Below are positions 36,650-43,710 of a stretch of 64,000 nt of DNA, piece by piece. Position 1 is the stretch's first letter. Every line of letters starts with the position of its first letter. Position numbers and translations under genes: made by a program. This DNA comes from Niallia circulans (lineage in GTDB: Bacteria > Bacillota > Bacilli > Bacillales > Cytobacillaceae): assembly GCF_003726095.1 (NCBI RefSeq), contig NZ_CP026031.1:186001-250000 (forward strand), written 5' to 3'. The notes under the pieces were generated by a model. That model was given only the letters and a program-made list of their open reading frames with translations. It searched no databases and was not told where the DNA came from.

Positions 36650-37414
36650 GTGCTTGTAGCAGAAAGACGTAGAAAAATTGTGGAGCTTGTGAATGAAAGA
36701 ATAAGTATACGCGTATCAGAATTAAGTGAAATTTTTTCGGTAACGGAGGAAACGATTAGAAGAGATTTAGAGAAATTAGAGCAGGATAAGCTTTTGATGA
36801 GAAGTCATGGAGGGGCAGTGAGTATTGAAAAAGAACCAAGTGATACTCCTTTCATGGAGAGAGAGGTTACGAACGCAGAACAAAAGAGAGCAATAGCCCG
36901 AGAAGCGGTAAAGCGCATACAGCCTGGAGAACAAATCATCTTGGATGGTAGTACTACTGCCTGGTATATGGCGTCACAATTACCTGATATGCCTTTAACT
37001 GTGATTACTAATTCTATTAAAGTAGCGTTGGAATTAAGTAAGAAGGAACAGATTAGAGTAATATCAACAGGTGGAATGCTTTTGTCGAAATCATTATCTT
37101 ATGTAGGACCACTGGCTGAACGTTCCCTTGAACGATATTATGTTAATAAGCTGTTTTTATCATGTAAAGGAGTAGATATGCAAAGTGGTCTAAGTGATGC
37201 TAATGAATGGCAGGCATTATTAAAGAAGCAGATGATGAATATATCATCAGAGGTTACTCTTCTTGTTGATTCAAGCAAATTCGGAGTAAAGACTTTTGCT
37301 CATATTGCCAATCTAGATCAAATACAATATGTCATTACAGATGAACGTATTCCGGAAGAATATGCAAACTGGTTTCAAGAAAAAAATATCTCTTTTCAGG
37401 TCGTTCCGTCATAA
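36650..37414 (+). CDS. DeoR-family transcriptional regulator (RhaR candidate)
   Basis: A 254-residue repressor. The N-terminal helix-turn-helix has the DeoR signature (RRRKIVELVNERISIRVSEL, EETIRRDLEKLEQ and MRSHGGAV), and the C-terminal DeoRC sugar-phosphate domain shows LDGSTTAWYMASQL and ITNSIKVALEL. It starts with GTG at 36650 after GGAGGGAGAACTTCGAAA. B. subtilis regulates rhaEWRBMA with a DeoR-type RhaR; position before rhaD and similar AAACAAA-rich sequence before rhaEW and rhaD make this the likely rhamnose regulator, with a phosphorylated rhamnulose as a possible ligand. That assignment is inference. Confidence 0.88.
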   Translation: MLVAERRRKIVELVNERISIRVSELSEIFSVTEETIRRDLEKLEQDKLLMRSHGGAVSIEKEPSDTPFMEREVTNAEQKRAIAREAVKRIQPGEQIILDGSTTAWYMASQLPDMPLTVITNSIKVALELSKKEQIRVISTGGMLLSKSLSYVGPLAERSLERYYVNKLFLSCKGVDMQSGLSDANEWQALLKKQMMNISSEVTLLVDSSKFGVKTFAHIANLDQIQYVITDERIPEEYANWFQEKNISFQVVPS

Positions 37415-37446
37415 AATGATTTGTTCAAGCTTACGGGCAGAAAATG

Positions 37447-37494
37447 AAAGATGGCACCAATATTTTTGATAATAGATTGGTGCTATCTTTTTTT
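37447..37494 (+). terminator. Terminator of the deoR-type gene
   Basis: AAAGATGGCACCAAT pairs with ATTGGTGCTATCTTT (one wobble), followed by a T-run. Confidence 0.88.
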
Positions 37495-37574
37495 ATTTGG
37501 AGAGAATGTGATTTTAAAAACAAATCAAAATAAAACAAAAAAAATCACAGAAAATACAAAATAATAAGTTGTTT

Positions 37575-37618
37575 TTATTTTTGAATGTGTTGACTTATTT
37601 TTGTTTAAGTCATAAAAT
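37575..37618 (+). promoter_or_regulatory. SigA-type promoter of rhaD with TTATTTTTG direct repeats
   Basis: TTGACT (37590-37595) and TAAAAT (37613-37618) are 17 bp apart. Two TTATTTTTG-like direct repeats, one before the -35 box and one inside the spacer, resemble the inverse of the AAACAAA-rich region before rhaEW and may be DeoR-regulator sites. Confidence 0.6.
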
Positions 37619-37663
37619 AAGGATATGAAAAACAAGATTAATAGATTAAGGGAGTGAAGAGAA

Positions 37664-38500
37664 ATGGTTGCGATTATGCAAAAGCAAAATATTTTAGAGG
37701 CTCCATTTATTAAAGAAATGTGTGAAGCAACATTTAATATGTGGAATATGGGCTGGGATGAACGGAATGGAGGAAATATCAGTTATCTTTTAGAAGAAGA
37801 GTTAGTGGAACAGTATTTGGATACTGGCAAAATTATTCGGTCTATCCCTTTGAAGTTTCCAGTGCCAGAATTGGCAGGGAAGTATTTTATTGTAACAGGA
37901 TCTGGGAAGTATTTTAAAAATGTGAAAAAAGATCCTGCAAATACACTTGGTGTTTTAAAAATAGATAAGAGTGGAGAAAAAGTGCATATACTATGGGGAT
38001 TTGAAGATGGGTCGAATCCTACAAGTGAGTTACCCTCCCATTTTATGAGCCATATTGCACGTTTACGAGTAGACCCAAATCATCGGATTATCATGCATAA
38101 CCATGCCACAAATATACTTGCAATGACATTTATGCATGATTTAGATGAAGCAAGTTTTACAAAAACACTATGGCAAATGTGTACCGAATGTATTGTTGTT
38201 TTTCCGGATGCAATCGGGATTCTGCCTTGGATGGTTCCTGGAACAGATGAAATTGGAGAAAAAACAGCAGCGAAAATGAGAGAGCATCGTTTAGTTGTTT
38301 GGCCACATCATGGAATATTCGGTGCCGGATCCACAATGGATGAAACATTCGGGCTGATTGAAACAGCAGAAAAAGCAGCACAAATTTATACGATTATTGG
38401 GGATGCTTCAAAGATTAAGCAAACCATTACGGACCAGCAGTTACAAGACTTAGCAGATGCTTTTCAAGTAGTACCTAGAGAAGGCATATTACATCTATAA
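37664..38500 (+). CDS. rhaD: Rhamnulose-1-phosphate aldolase (class II)
   Basis: A zinc-dependent aldolase that splits L-rhamnulose-1-phosphate into DHAP and L-lactaldehyde. The 278 residues match the E. coli-type enzyme. Key motifs are [15 protein letters not shown] near 26-40, the phosphate site VTGSGKYF, the zinc histidines in [13 protein letters not shown] near 143-155, and [12 protein letters not shown] near 210-221. The ATG follows AAGGGAGTGAAGAGAA. It duplicates the aldolase half of RhaEW but makes free lactaldehyde, which a reductase would normally handle; the broken gene right after it looks like that reductase. Confidence 0.95.
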   Translation: MVAIMQKQNILEAPFIKEMCEATFNMWNMGWDERNGGNISYLLEEELVEQYLDTGKIIRSIPLKFPVPELAGKYFIVTGSGKYFKNVKKDPANTLGVLKIDKSGEKVHILWGFEDGSNPTSELPSHFMSHIARLRVDPNHRIIMHNHATNILAMTFMHDLDEASFTKTLWQMCTECIVVFPDAIGILPWMVPGTDEIGEKTAAKMREHRLVVWPHHGIFGAGSTMDETFGLIETAEKAAQIYTIIGDASKIKQTITDQQLQDLADAFQVVPREGILHL

Positions 38501-38575
38501 AAGAATCAGGGCAAATCGCTCTTTCTTTATAAATAATCATGTGAATTATTGAACAAATAAAAGGAGGCAAATCAA

Positions 38576-38686
38576 ATGTGTGCACATGTATTTTATGTTC
38601 CAAGTACAAATTTAATGGGAAGAGGCTGCCTGCAGGAAGTGCTGATGACAATTTACATGTTTATTCCTTGCAACCAACATATATGA
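38576..38686 (+). pseudogene. Remnant of an iron-type alcohol dehydrogenase (lactaldehyde reductase-like)
   Basis: Only 36 codons follow an excellent AAGGAGGCAAATCAA ribosome site. The first 22 residues, MCAHVFYVPSTNLMGRGCLQ and on, look like the N-terminus of group III iron-containing alcohol dehydrogenases such as FucO-like lactaldehyde reductases. The reading then shifts into unrelated residues and stops at TGA (38684-38686). A second frame, up to TAA at 38769, reads YEKIGGQLAKVL and may be another scrap. The catalytic domain, about 350 residues, is missing, so this is an internal deletion. Its place after rhaD fits lactaldehyde reduction as the lost function. Confidence 0.65.
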
Positions 38687-38746
38687 AAAAATCGGTGGAC
38701 AGTTAGCTAAAGTTTTAGATGAGAAACGATTGCGTAAAAATAATAA

Positions 38747-38795
38747 AGGATGTCTTAAAGAGTTTAACTAACTATTTAAGACATCCTTATTTTAT
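38747..38795. terminator. Bidirectional terminator between the broken gene and the STAS gene
   Basis: AAGGATGTCTTAAA pairs with TTTAAGACATCCTT, followed by ATTTTATT. It lies between converging units and overlaps the end of the minus-strand gene by a few bases. Confidence 0.85.
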
Positions 38796-39634
38796 TCTAC
38801 GACTCGCTTTAAGCCAATGCTAGCTAAAGCAGTGTGTAAATTGGCACATGTCGTAATTTTACTAAAGTCGATTCCTAATGAAATAATCGTTTGAGCAATT
38901 TCTGGTCTAATACCAGAAACGATGGATTTAACACCAATTAAGTCTAAGGCATGAACGACTTTAAATAAATTGTCTGCCACCATTGTATCGACGATTGGTA
39001 CTCCTGAAATATCTAAAATGAGATATTCAATTTTTAAATTGGCAGATTCCTGCAAGGCAACTTCTAAAATTAATTGAGATCGCTGTGTATCAATTTCCCC
39101 AATAAGAGGTATGATGGCTGTTTCTTTTGCTATTGGAACAACTGGAACAGACAGCTCTTCTAAAGCTGTATAAGCAAGCTTCATTATCTGTGTGTTATGC
39201 TCTTCATAAATATGCCCTATGTAAGCACTAATTTCATCGAGTATAGGATCAATAATCTTGCCAACATCCAACATGGTAATTGGCGCGAAAGATTTCTGTT
39301 CTAATTCTTCTGTGAATACGTCCCAGATCACATTTCGGTATATCGATAAGGAACGCAGGGCAGATTGTAATGGAATATGGTTCTTTACAAAGGCTTTCCC
39401 AGTTTTATCCGACCAATACTCTATTCCTTCCGAATTTTTTTTATCTTTTAACGCTTCGGCCAAGATAAAGAAAAGCTTAGCGTTCCATTTATGCATATCT
39501 TCTTCGGGATAAGGAAGAGAAAAATCAGATGCCTGCTGCTGTAAAAATTGCGAAAGCAGCCTATTTGTGTTTTCAGCAAGGATGTTCTGGTTTTCTATAA
39601 TTTTGTTCCCGATATAAGCTAATTCATCCTTCAA
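38792..39634 (-). CDS. RsbR-like STAS-domain protein
   Basis: A 280-residue protein with a helical N-terminal domain (about 1-155), like the non-heme globin domain of RsbR paralogues, and a C-terminal STAS domain (about 170-275) with PLIGEIDTQRSQLIL, ILDISGVPIVDTMVADNL and IVSGIRPEIAQTII. In Bacillus such proteins are part of the stressosome that controls sigma-B. The conserved threonines at GVPIVDT and the second site can be seen. The TTG at 39634 is seven bases from AGGAG; an ATG at 39673 has no ribosome site, so I prefer TTG. It stands alone, away from other rsb genes. Confidence 0.87.
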   Translation of the reverse strand: MKDELAYIGNKIIENQNILAENTNRLLSQFLQQQASDFSLPYPEEDMHKWNAKLFFILAEALKDKKNSEGIEYWSDKTGKAFVKNHIPLQSALRSLSIYRNVIWDVFTEELEQKSFAPITMLDVGKIIDPILDEISAYIGHIYEEHNTQIMKLAYTALEELSVPVVPIAKETAIIPLIGEIDTQRSQLILEVALQESANLKIEYLILDISGVPIVDTMVADNLFKVVHALDLIGVKSIVSGIRPEIAQTIISLGIDFSKITTCANLHTALASIGLKRVVE

Positions 39635-40110
39635 AATGCTCACTCCTAGTTTAAATCTATTAATAGTATACATGTTCTTTCATTATATGTGGAGTAAATG
39701 AGCTTTTCCACCATTGATAAATTAATAATTTCGCAGAAAAAAATTGAGTAAGCTTTCTATGTCTTAATCAACCCTTTTTATTCTACTTAATTTTTTCTGT
39801 GCTGTCTGTAAATATAAAGATGAACCGTTTTTACATTTCTATTTAGCAATATCTATAGGCAATGTTTTTCATGTCCATACAAGCTAGAGTATGGGAATAT
39901 CATTGATTAGTTAAATCAAATTCTAAAAATTATAGGGATATCTTATCAAAAAAAGCAGTAAATAACCAATGAATTTTAAGGGATTTACAAAAAAACTTTT
40001 TATTAGGGAATACATAAAAAAGTGGAAAATGTAAGGGGATTTATCCGGGCAAGTAGAGGTAAGAGCTAACTTGGTTTATGACAAAGGAAGTTTTGAAAAC
40101 GTATTACTAA
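39635..40110. other. Long intergenic region between the STAS gene and treA promoter
   Basis: About 475 AT-rich bases with no credible gene on either strand. It should hold the promoter of the minus-strand STAS gene. I see no repeat or RNA of note. Confidence 0.4.
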
Positions 40111-40114
40111 TCAG

Positions 40115-40142
40115 TTGACAACTTGTATATACATGTTATGAT
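40115..40142 (+). promoter_or_regulatory. treA promoter with TreR-type operator in the spacer
   Basis: TTGACA (40115-40120) and TATGAT (40137-40142) are 16 bp apart. The spacer holds TTGTATATACAT (40123-40134), which matches the TreR operator core TTGTATATACAA of B. subtilis in all but the last base. Repression by TreR in the absence of trehalose-6-phosphate is expected, but treR is not in the window. The start codon is 199 bp further on. Confidence 0.7.
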
Positions 40143-40340
40143 GAAAGAGAATAAAAATTATTAGTCTTGTTCAAATTCCGAATCATATAGAAGAAACGTT
40201 TCTATAATGTCAAACCAACTCGTAAATCTATTGAGCAAGTACTAGTAATCAAAAGGAAGTAAAAAAACGTAAATGCTAACTGTATTGTGTTTTTACAGAC
40301 AGGAAAAAGAACATAATTTTCACATCGGTGGTGTATATAG

Positions 40341-42023
40341 ATGAAACAAGCATGGTGGCAAAAGGCAGTTGTGTATCAAATTTATCCGAAGAGTTTTCAA
40401 GATACAACAGGAAACGGTGTAGGAGATATTCAAGGGATTATTAAAAGATTAGATTATTTAAAAGAATTAGGGGTAGATGTATTGTGGTTAACACCTATTT
40501 ATGCTTCTCCTCAAAAGGATAATGGCTACGATATTAGTGATTATTATTCCATTCATCATGAATATGGAACGATGGAAGATTTTGATCAGCTATTAAAGGA
40601 AGCCCATCAAAAAGGCCTGAAAGTTATTATGGATATCGTTGTTAACCATACTTCAACGGAACATGAATGGTTTAAACAAGCAGCATCTTCTAAAGATAAT
40701 CCATACCGTGATTTTTATATTTGGAAAGATGGAAAAGAAGATGGCAGTGAACCAACGAATTGGCAATCTAAATTTGGTGGAAATGCATGGCAGTATGATG
40801 AAAAATCTGGCCAATATTATTTACACCTTTTTGATGTAACGCAAGCTGATTTAAATTGGGAAAATGAGCATCTTCGTGATGAAGTGTATAAAATGATGCA
40901 ATTTTGGTTTGAAAAAGGCGTAGATGGTTTTCGTCTTGATGTCATTAATTTGATTTCAAAAAATCAAAATTTCCCAGATGATGACGGATCCGTAGCGCCT
41001 GGAGATGGAAGGAAATTTTATACAGATGGACCTCGTGTGCACGAATTTATCCATGAAATGAATCAAGAAGTATTTTCCAAATATGACAGTATGACAGTTG
41101 GAGAAATGTCTTCTACAACACTAGAGCATTGCGTTAAATATACAAAGCCAGAGCGAAATGAGTTAAGTATGACTTTTAATTTCCACCACCTAAAGGTTGA
41201 TTATCCCAATGGAGAGAAGTGGGAAATTGGCGAAATGGATTTTCATGCTCTGAAACAAATTTTATCTAAATGGCAAGTTGGTATGAATGAAGGAGGAGGA
41301 TGGAACGCACTTTTTTGGTGTAACCATGATCAACCACGTATTGTTTCCCGTTATGGGAATGACGGGGAATTCCACAACGAATCTGCTAAAATGCTTGCTA
41401 CTACCATCCACATGATGCAAGGCACACCTTATATTTATCAAGGAGAAGAATTTGGCATGACAGATCCTAAATTTACTTCGATTGATCAGTATAGAGATGT
41501 GGAATCTTTGAATATGTATAATATTTTACAAGCAAACGGTAAATCAGAAGAAGAAATTCTCGAAATTTTGCGCAGAAAATCACGTGATAACTCTCGTACA
41601 CCTGTTCAGTGGAATGGTAAGAAAAATGCTGGGTTTACGGATGGAACGCCATGGATTGAAACGGCTCGAAATTATCGAGAACTAAATGCAGAAAATGCAT
41701 TAAAGGATAAAGACTCTATTTTTTATCACTATCAAAAACTTATCCAGCTGCGGAAAGAATACAATATCATTACAGACGGAGATTATGAACTAATTGCTCC
41801 TGAAGATGATAAAATATTTGCCTATTTACGCAGTACAGACAAAGAGAAATTATTAGTCGTTAATAATTTCTATGAAGAAGAAGTGACATTTACTTTATCA
41901 GAGCACATTGATTGGACAGGATTAACAGGTACCATTCTTCTATCTAATTACCCTGATTCCGATTCCATGAGAGAAAGTATAAAGCTAAGAGCATATGAGT
42001 CTATTGTCTATTATATAAAGTAA
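40341..42023 (+). CDS. treA: Alpha,alpha-phosphotrehalase
   Basis: A GH13 enzyme that hydrolyses trehalose-6-phosphate to glucose and glucose-6-phosphate in the cytoplasm. The 560 residues match the family. GH13 regions are visible: VVYQIYPKSFQDTTGNGVGD near 10-29, MDIVVNHTSTEHEWF near 97-111, the nucleophile region GVDGFRLDVINLI near 193-205 and the catalytic loop NHDQPRIVSRYG near 329-340. Oligo-1,6-glucosidase is close in sequence, but the TreR-type operator upstream favours TreA. It starts with ATG after ATCGGTGGTG. The PTS permease treP is missing here. Confidence 0.93.
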   Translation: MKQAWWQKAVVYQIYPKSFQDTTGNGVGDIQGIIKRLDYLKELGVDVLWLTPIYASPQKDNGYDISDYYSIHHEYGTMEDFDQLLKEAHQKGLKVIMDIVVNHTSTEHEWFKQAASSKDNPYRDFYIWKDGKEDGSEPTNWQSKFGGNAWQYDEKSGQYYLHLFDVTQADLNWENEHLRDEVYKMMQFWFEKGVDGFRLDVINLISKNQNFPDDDGSVAPGDGRKFYTDGPRVHEFIHEMNQEVFSKYDSMTVGEMSSTTLEHCVKYTKPERNELSMTFNFHHLKVDYPNGEKWEIGEMDFHALKQILSKWQVGMNEGGGWNALFWCNHDQPRIVSRYGNDGEFHNESAKMLATTIHMMQGTPYIYQGEEFGMTDPKFTSIDQYRDVESLNMYNILQANGKSEEEILEILRRKSRDNSRTPVQWNGKKNAGFTDGTPWIETARNYRELNAENALKDKDSIFYHYQKLIQLRKEYNIITDGDYELIAPEDDKIFAYLRSTDKEKLLVVNNFYEEEVTFTLSEHIDWTGLTGTILLSNYPDSDSMRESIKLRAYESIVYYIK

Positions 42024-42134
42024 TAATATTTCGTGCAGATATAGGCTTTTAGAAATATTATTTATTAGATTTATGGGAAAATTTTTGTTATTAAGTTAAA
42101 ATAGGAAGTGAATCTTTTATTGGAGGGTGCTACC

Positions 42135-42608
42135 TTGTTTAAAAATCTATTTAAGAGAAATAAGGAAGAAAAAACGAATACGACTCAAACTTATATTCAA
42201 CCATTAGAAGGAAAGCTATTAAGCATTACAGAAGTTCCAGATCCAGTATTTGCGCAAAAAATGATGGGAGACGGCATAGCGGTTGATCCATCCAATGGCG
42301 TATTAGTTGCTCCAGCAGATGGTCAAATTATGAATGTGTTCCCAACAAAGCATGCAGTAAGTATGACTGATAACAATGGAAAAGAAATCTTAATTCATGT
42401 TGGATTAGATACAGTTAGTTTAAAAGGGGAAGGGTTTACTTCTTTTGTTAAAGATGGAGATAAAGTAAAACAAGGACAAAAATTAATGGAAATTGATTTT
42501 GATGCAATCAAATCAAAGGTTCCTTCCATCATTACGCCAATGGTATTTACTAACCTTGAAGAGAATGAAAAAGTGATAGTAGAAGGTAATGAGATTAGAA
42601 TAGGATAA
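42135..42608 (+). CDS. PTS glucose-type EIIA domain protein
   Basis: A 157-residue EIIA-Glc domain that accepts phosphate from HPr and passes it to an EIIB domain. The histidine site is in EILIHVGLDTVSLKG near 93-107, paired with a second histidine near 78 (TKHAVSMT). The N-terminal tail is basic. I prefer TTG at 42135, seven bases after GGAGGG, over an in-frame GTG at 42108. It lies 112 bp after treA; the B. subtilis trehalose permease TreP lacks its own EIIA, so this protein may supply it. Confidence 0.9.
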   Translation: MFKNLFKRNKEEKTNTTQTYIQPLEGKLLSITEVPDPVFAQKMMGDGIAVDPSNGVLVAPADGQIMNVFPTKHAVSMTDNNGKEILIHVGLDTVSLKGEGFTSFVKDGDKVKQGQKLMEIDFDAIKSKVPSIITPMVFTNLEENEKVIVEGNEIRIG

Positions 42609-42616
42609 TAATGAAT

Positions 42617-42649
42617 GCTATGAGGTAATTTTACCTTATAGCTTTTTTT
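42617..42649 (+). terminator. Terminator after the EIIA gene
   Basis: GCTATGAGGTAA pairs with TTACCTTATAGC, followed by seven Ts. Confidence 0.9.
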
Positions 42650-42666
42650 ATTCGGAATAGGGATAA

Positions 42667-42696
42667 ACTGCCTACAGGTAAAACTGTAGGTTTTTT
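42667..42696 (+). terminator. Second terminator after the EIIA gene
   Basis: CCTACAG pairs with CTGTAGG around a short A-rich loop, followed by six Ts. It backs up the one 20 bp upstream. The remaining 240 bp before the next gene hold no feature that I can name. Confidence 0.8.
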
Positions 42697-42939
42697 ATAT
42701 TTGTTTGAATTTCCCCTCTTTCTTTAGGGATAATTTTATAAAAAGTATTGCTGTTCTCTTCTATAGCAAGAAGAGTAAGGACTCATAATATCCTTCAAAA
42801 AAGGACAGTCTGATCAGTATTTTCTTCAAATTACTCGAAAAATTCGCCTATATCTTACCAAACCTAATGAAACAACCTACGCATAATTAGTAGCCTGTAC
42901 ATATAATGGCATGAAAATACTAAGAGAAGAGGTGAAAGC

Positions 42940-43686
42940 ATGAAAGTTGTAATTTTATGTGGGGGCAAAGGAATGAGAATGAGAGGCTTAACAGAGAATA
43001 TACCGAAAGCCTTAGCTGATGTTAATGGGAAGCCAATTATATGGCATATTATGAAGCATTATAGTGAATATGGTCATCAAGATTTCGTTTTACCAGTGGG
43101 CTATAAAGGAGAGCAGATAAAAGATTACTTTGTTAATTCAGCCTGGAGAAATAATGATATACAAATTGATTTAGCAAACAATCAATATAACATTCTAGAA
43201 AAAACAGAGCCATGGACAATAACTTGTATAGATACTGGTCAAGATACAATGACTGGAGCAAGAATTAAACAGTTAGAATCATATATAGATGATGATATCT
43301 TTCTATTAACCTACGGAGATGGTTTGTCTGATATTGACTTAGATAAACTTATTGCCTTTCATAAAGAAAAAGGAAAAACAGTTACACTTACAGGCATCAA
43401 AAAAAATAATCAATATGGAGTACTGGATATAGAAGATGGTATTGCTAACCGCTTTGCCGAAAAGCCGATTTTAGATGACTGGATTAATGGGGGATTTTTT
43501 GTTTGCAATAAGGAGTTCTTTCAGTATCTATCAGCCCAGCCGGATTGTGTGTTAGAGGAAGAGCCATTAAGAAAGTTAATTGAAAAGAGAGAACTTGCTG
43601 TCTATTTGCATGAAGGTATATGGGTATCTATTGATACGCCAAAGGACTTGGAAGATGCAAGAAAGATTTGGAAAAAAGAACAATAG
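42940..43686 (+). CDS. rfbF: Glucose-1-phosphate cytidylyltransferase
   Basis: It makes CDP-glucose from glucose-1-phosphate and CTP. The 248 residues show the nucleotidyltransferase N-terminus LCGGKGMRMRGLTENIPKAL, LPVGYKGEQIKDYF, YGDGLSDIDL (metal site) and a C-terminal GIWVSIDTPKDLEDARKIW. This is the RfbF form rather than a glucose-1-phosphate thymidylyltransferase; the CDP-glucose dehydratase encoded at 47640 supports it. The ATG follows AGAGGTGAAAGC. It opens a surface-glycan gene cluster on the plus strand. Confidence 0.92.
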   Translation: MKVVILCGGKGMRMRGLTENIPKALADVNGKPIIWHIMKHYSEYGHQDFVLPVGYKGEQIKDYFVNSAWRNNDIQIDLANNQYNILEKTEPWTITCIDTGQDTMTGARIKQLESYIDDDIFLLTYGDGLSDIDLDKLIAFHKEKGKTVTLTGIKKNNQYGVLDIEDGIANRFAEKPILDDWINGGFFVCNKEFFQYLSAQPDCVLEEEPLRKLIEKRELAVYLHEGIWVSIDTPKDLEDARKIWKKEQ

Positions 43687-43710
43687 ATATAAGGGAGAGA
43701 GAGGATTGCC

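Noticed and set aside
38157..38381. Minus-strand open frame of 74 codons in rhaD
   Set aside because: It lies fully inside the well supported rhaD gene on the other strand and lacks a ribosome site.
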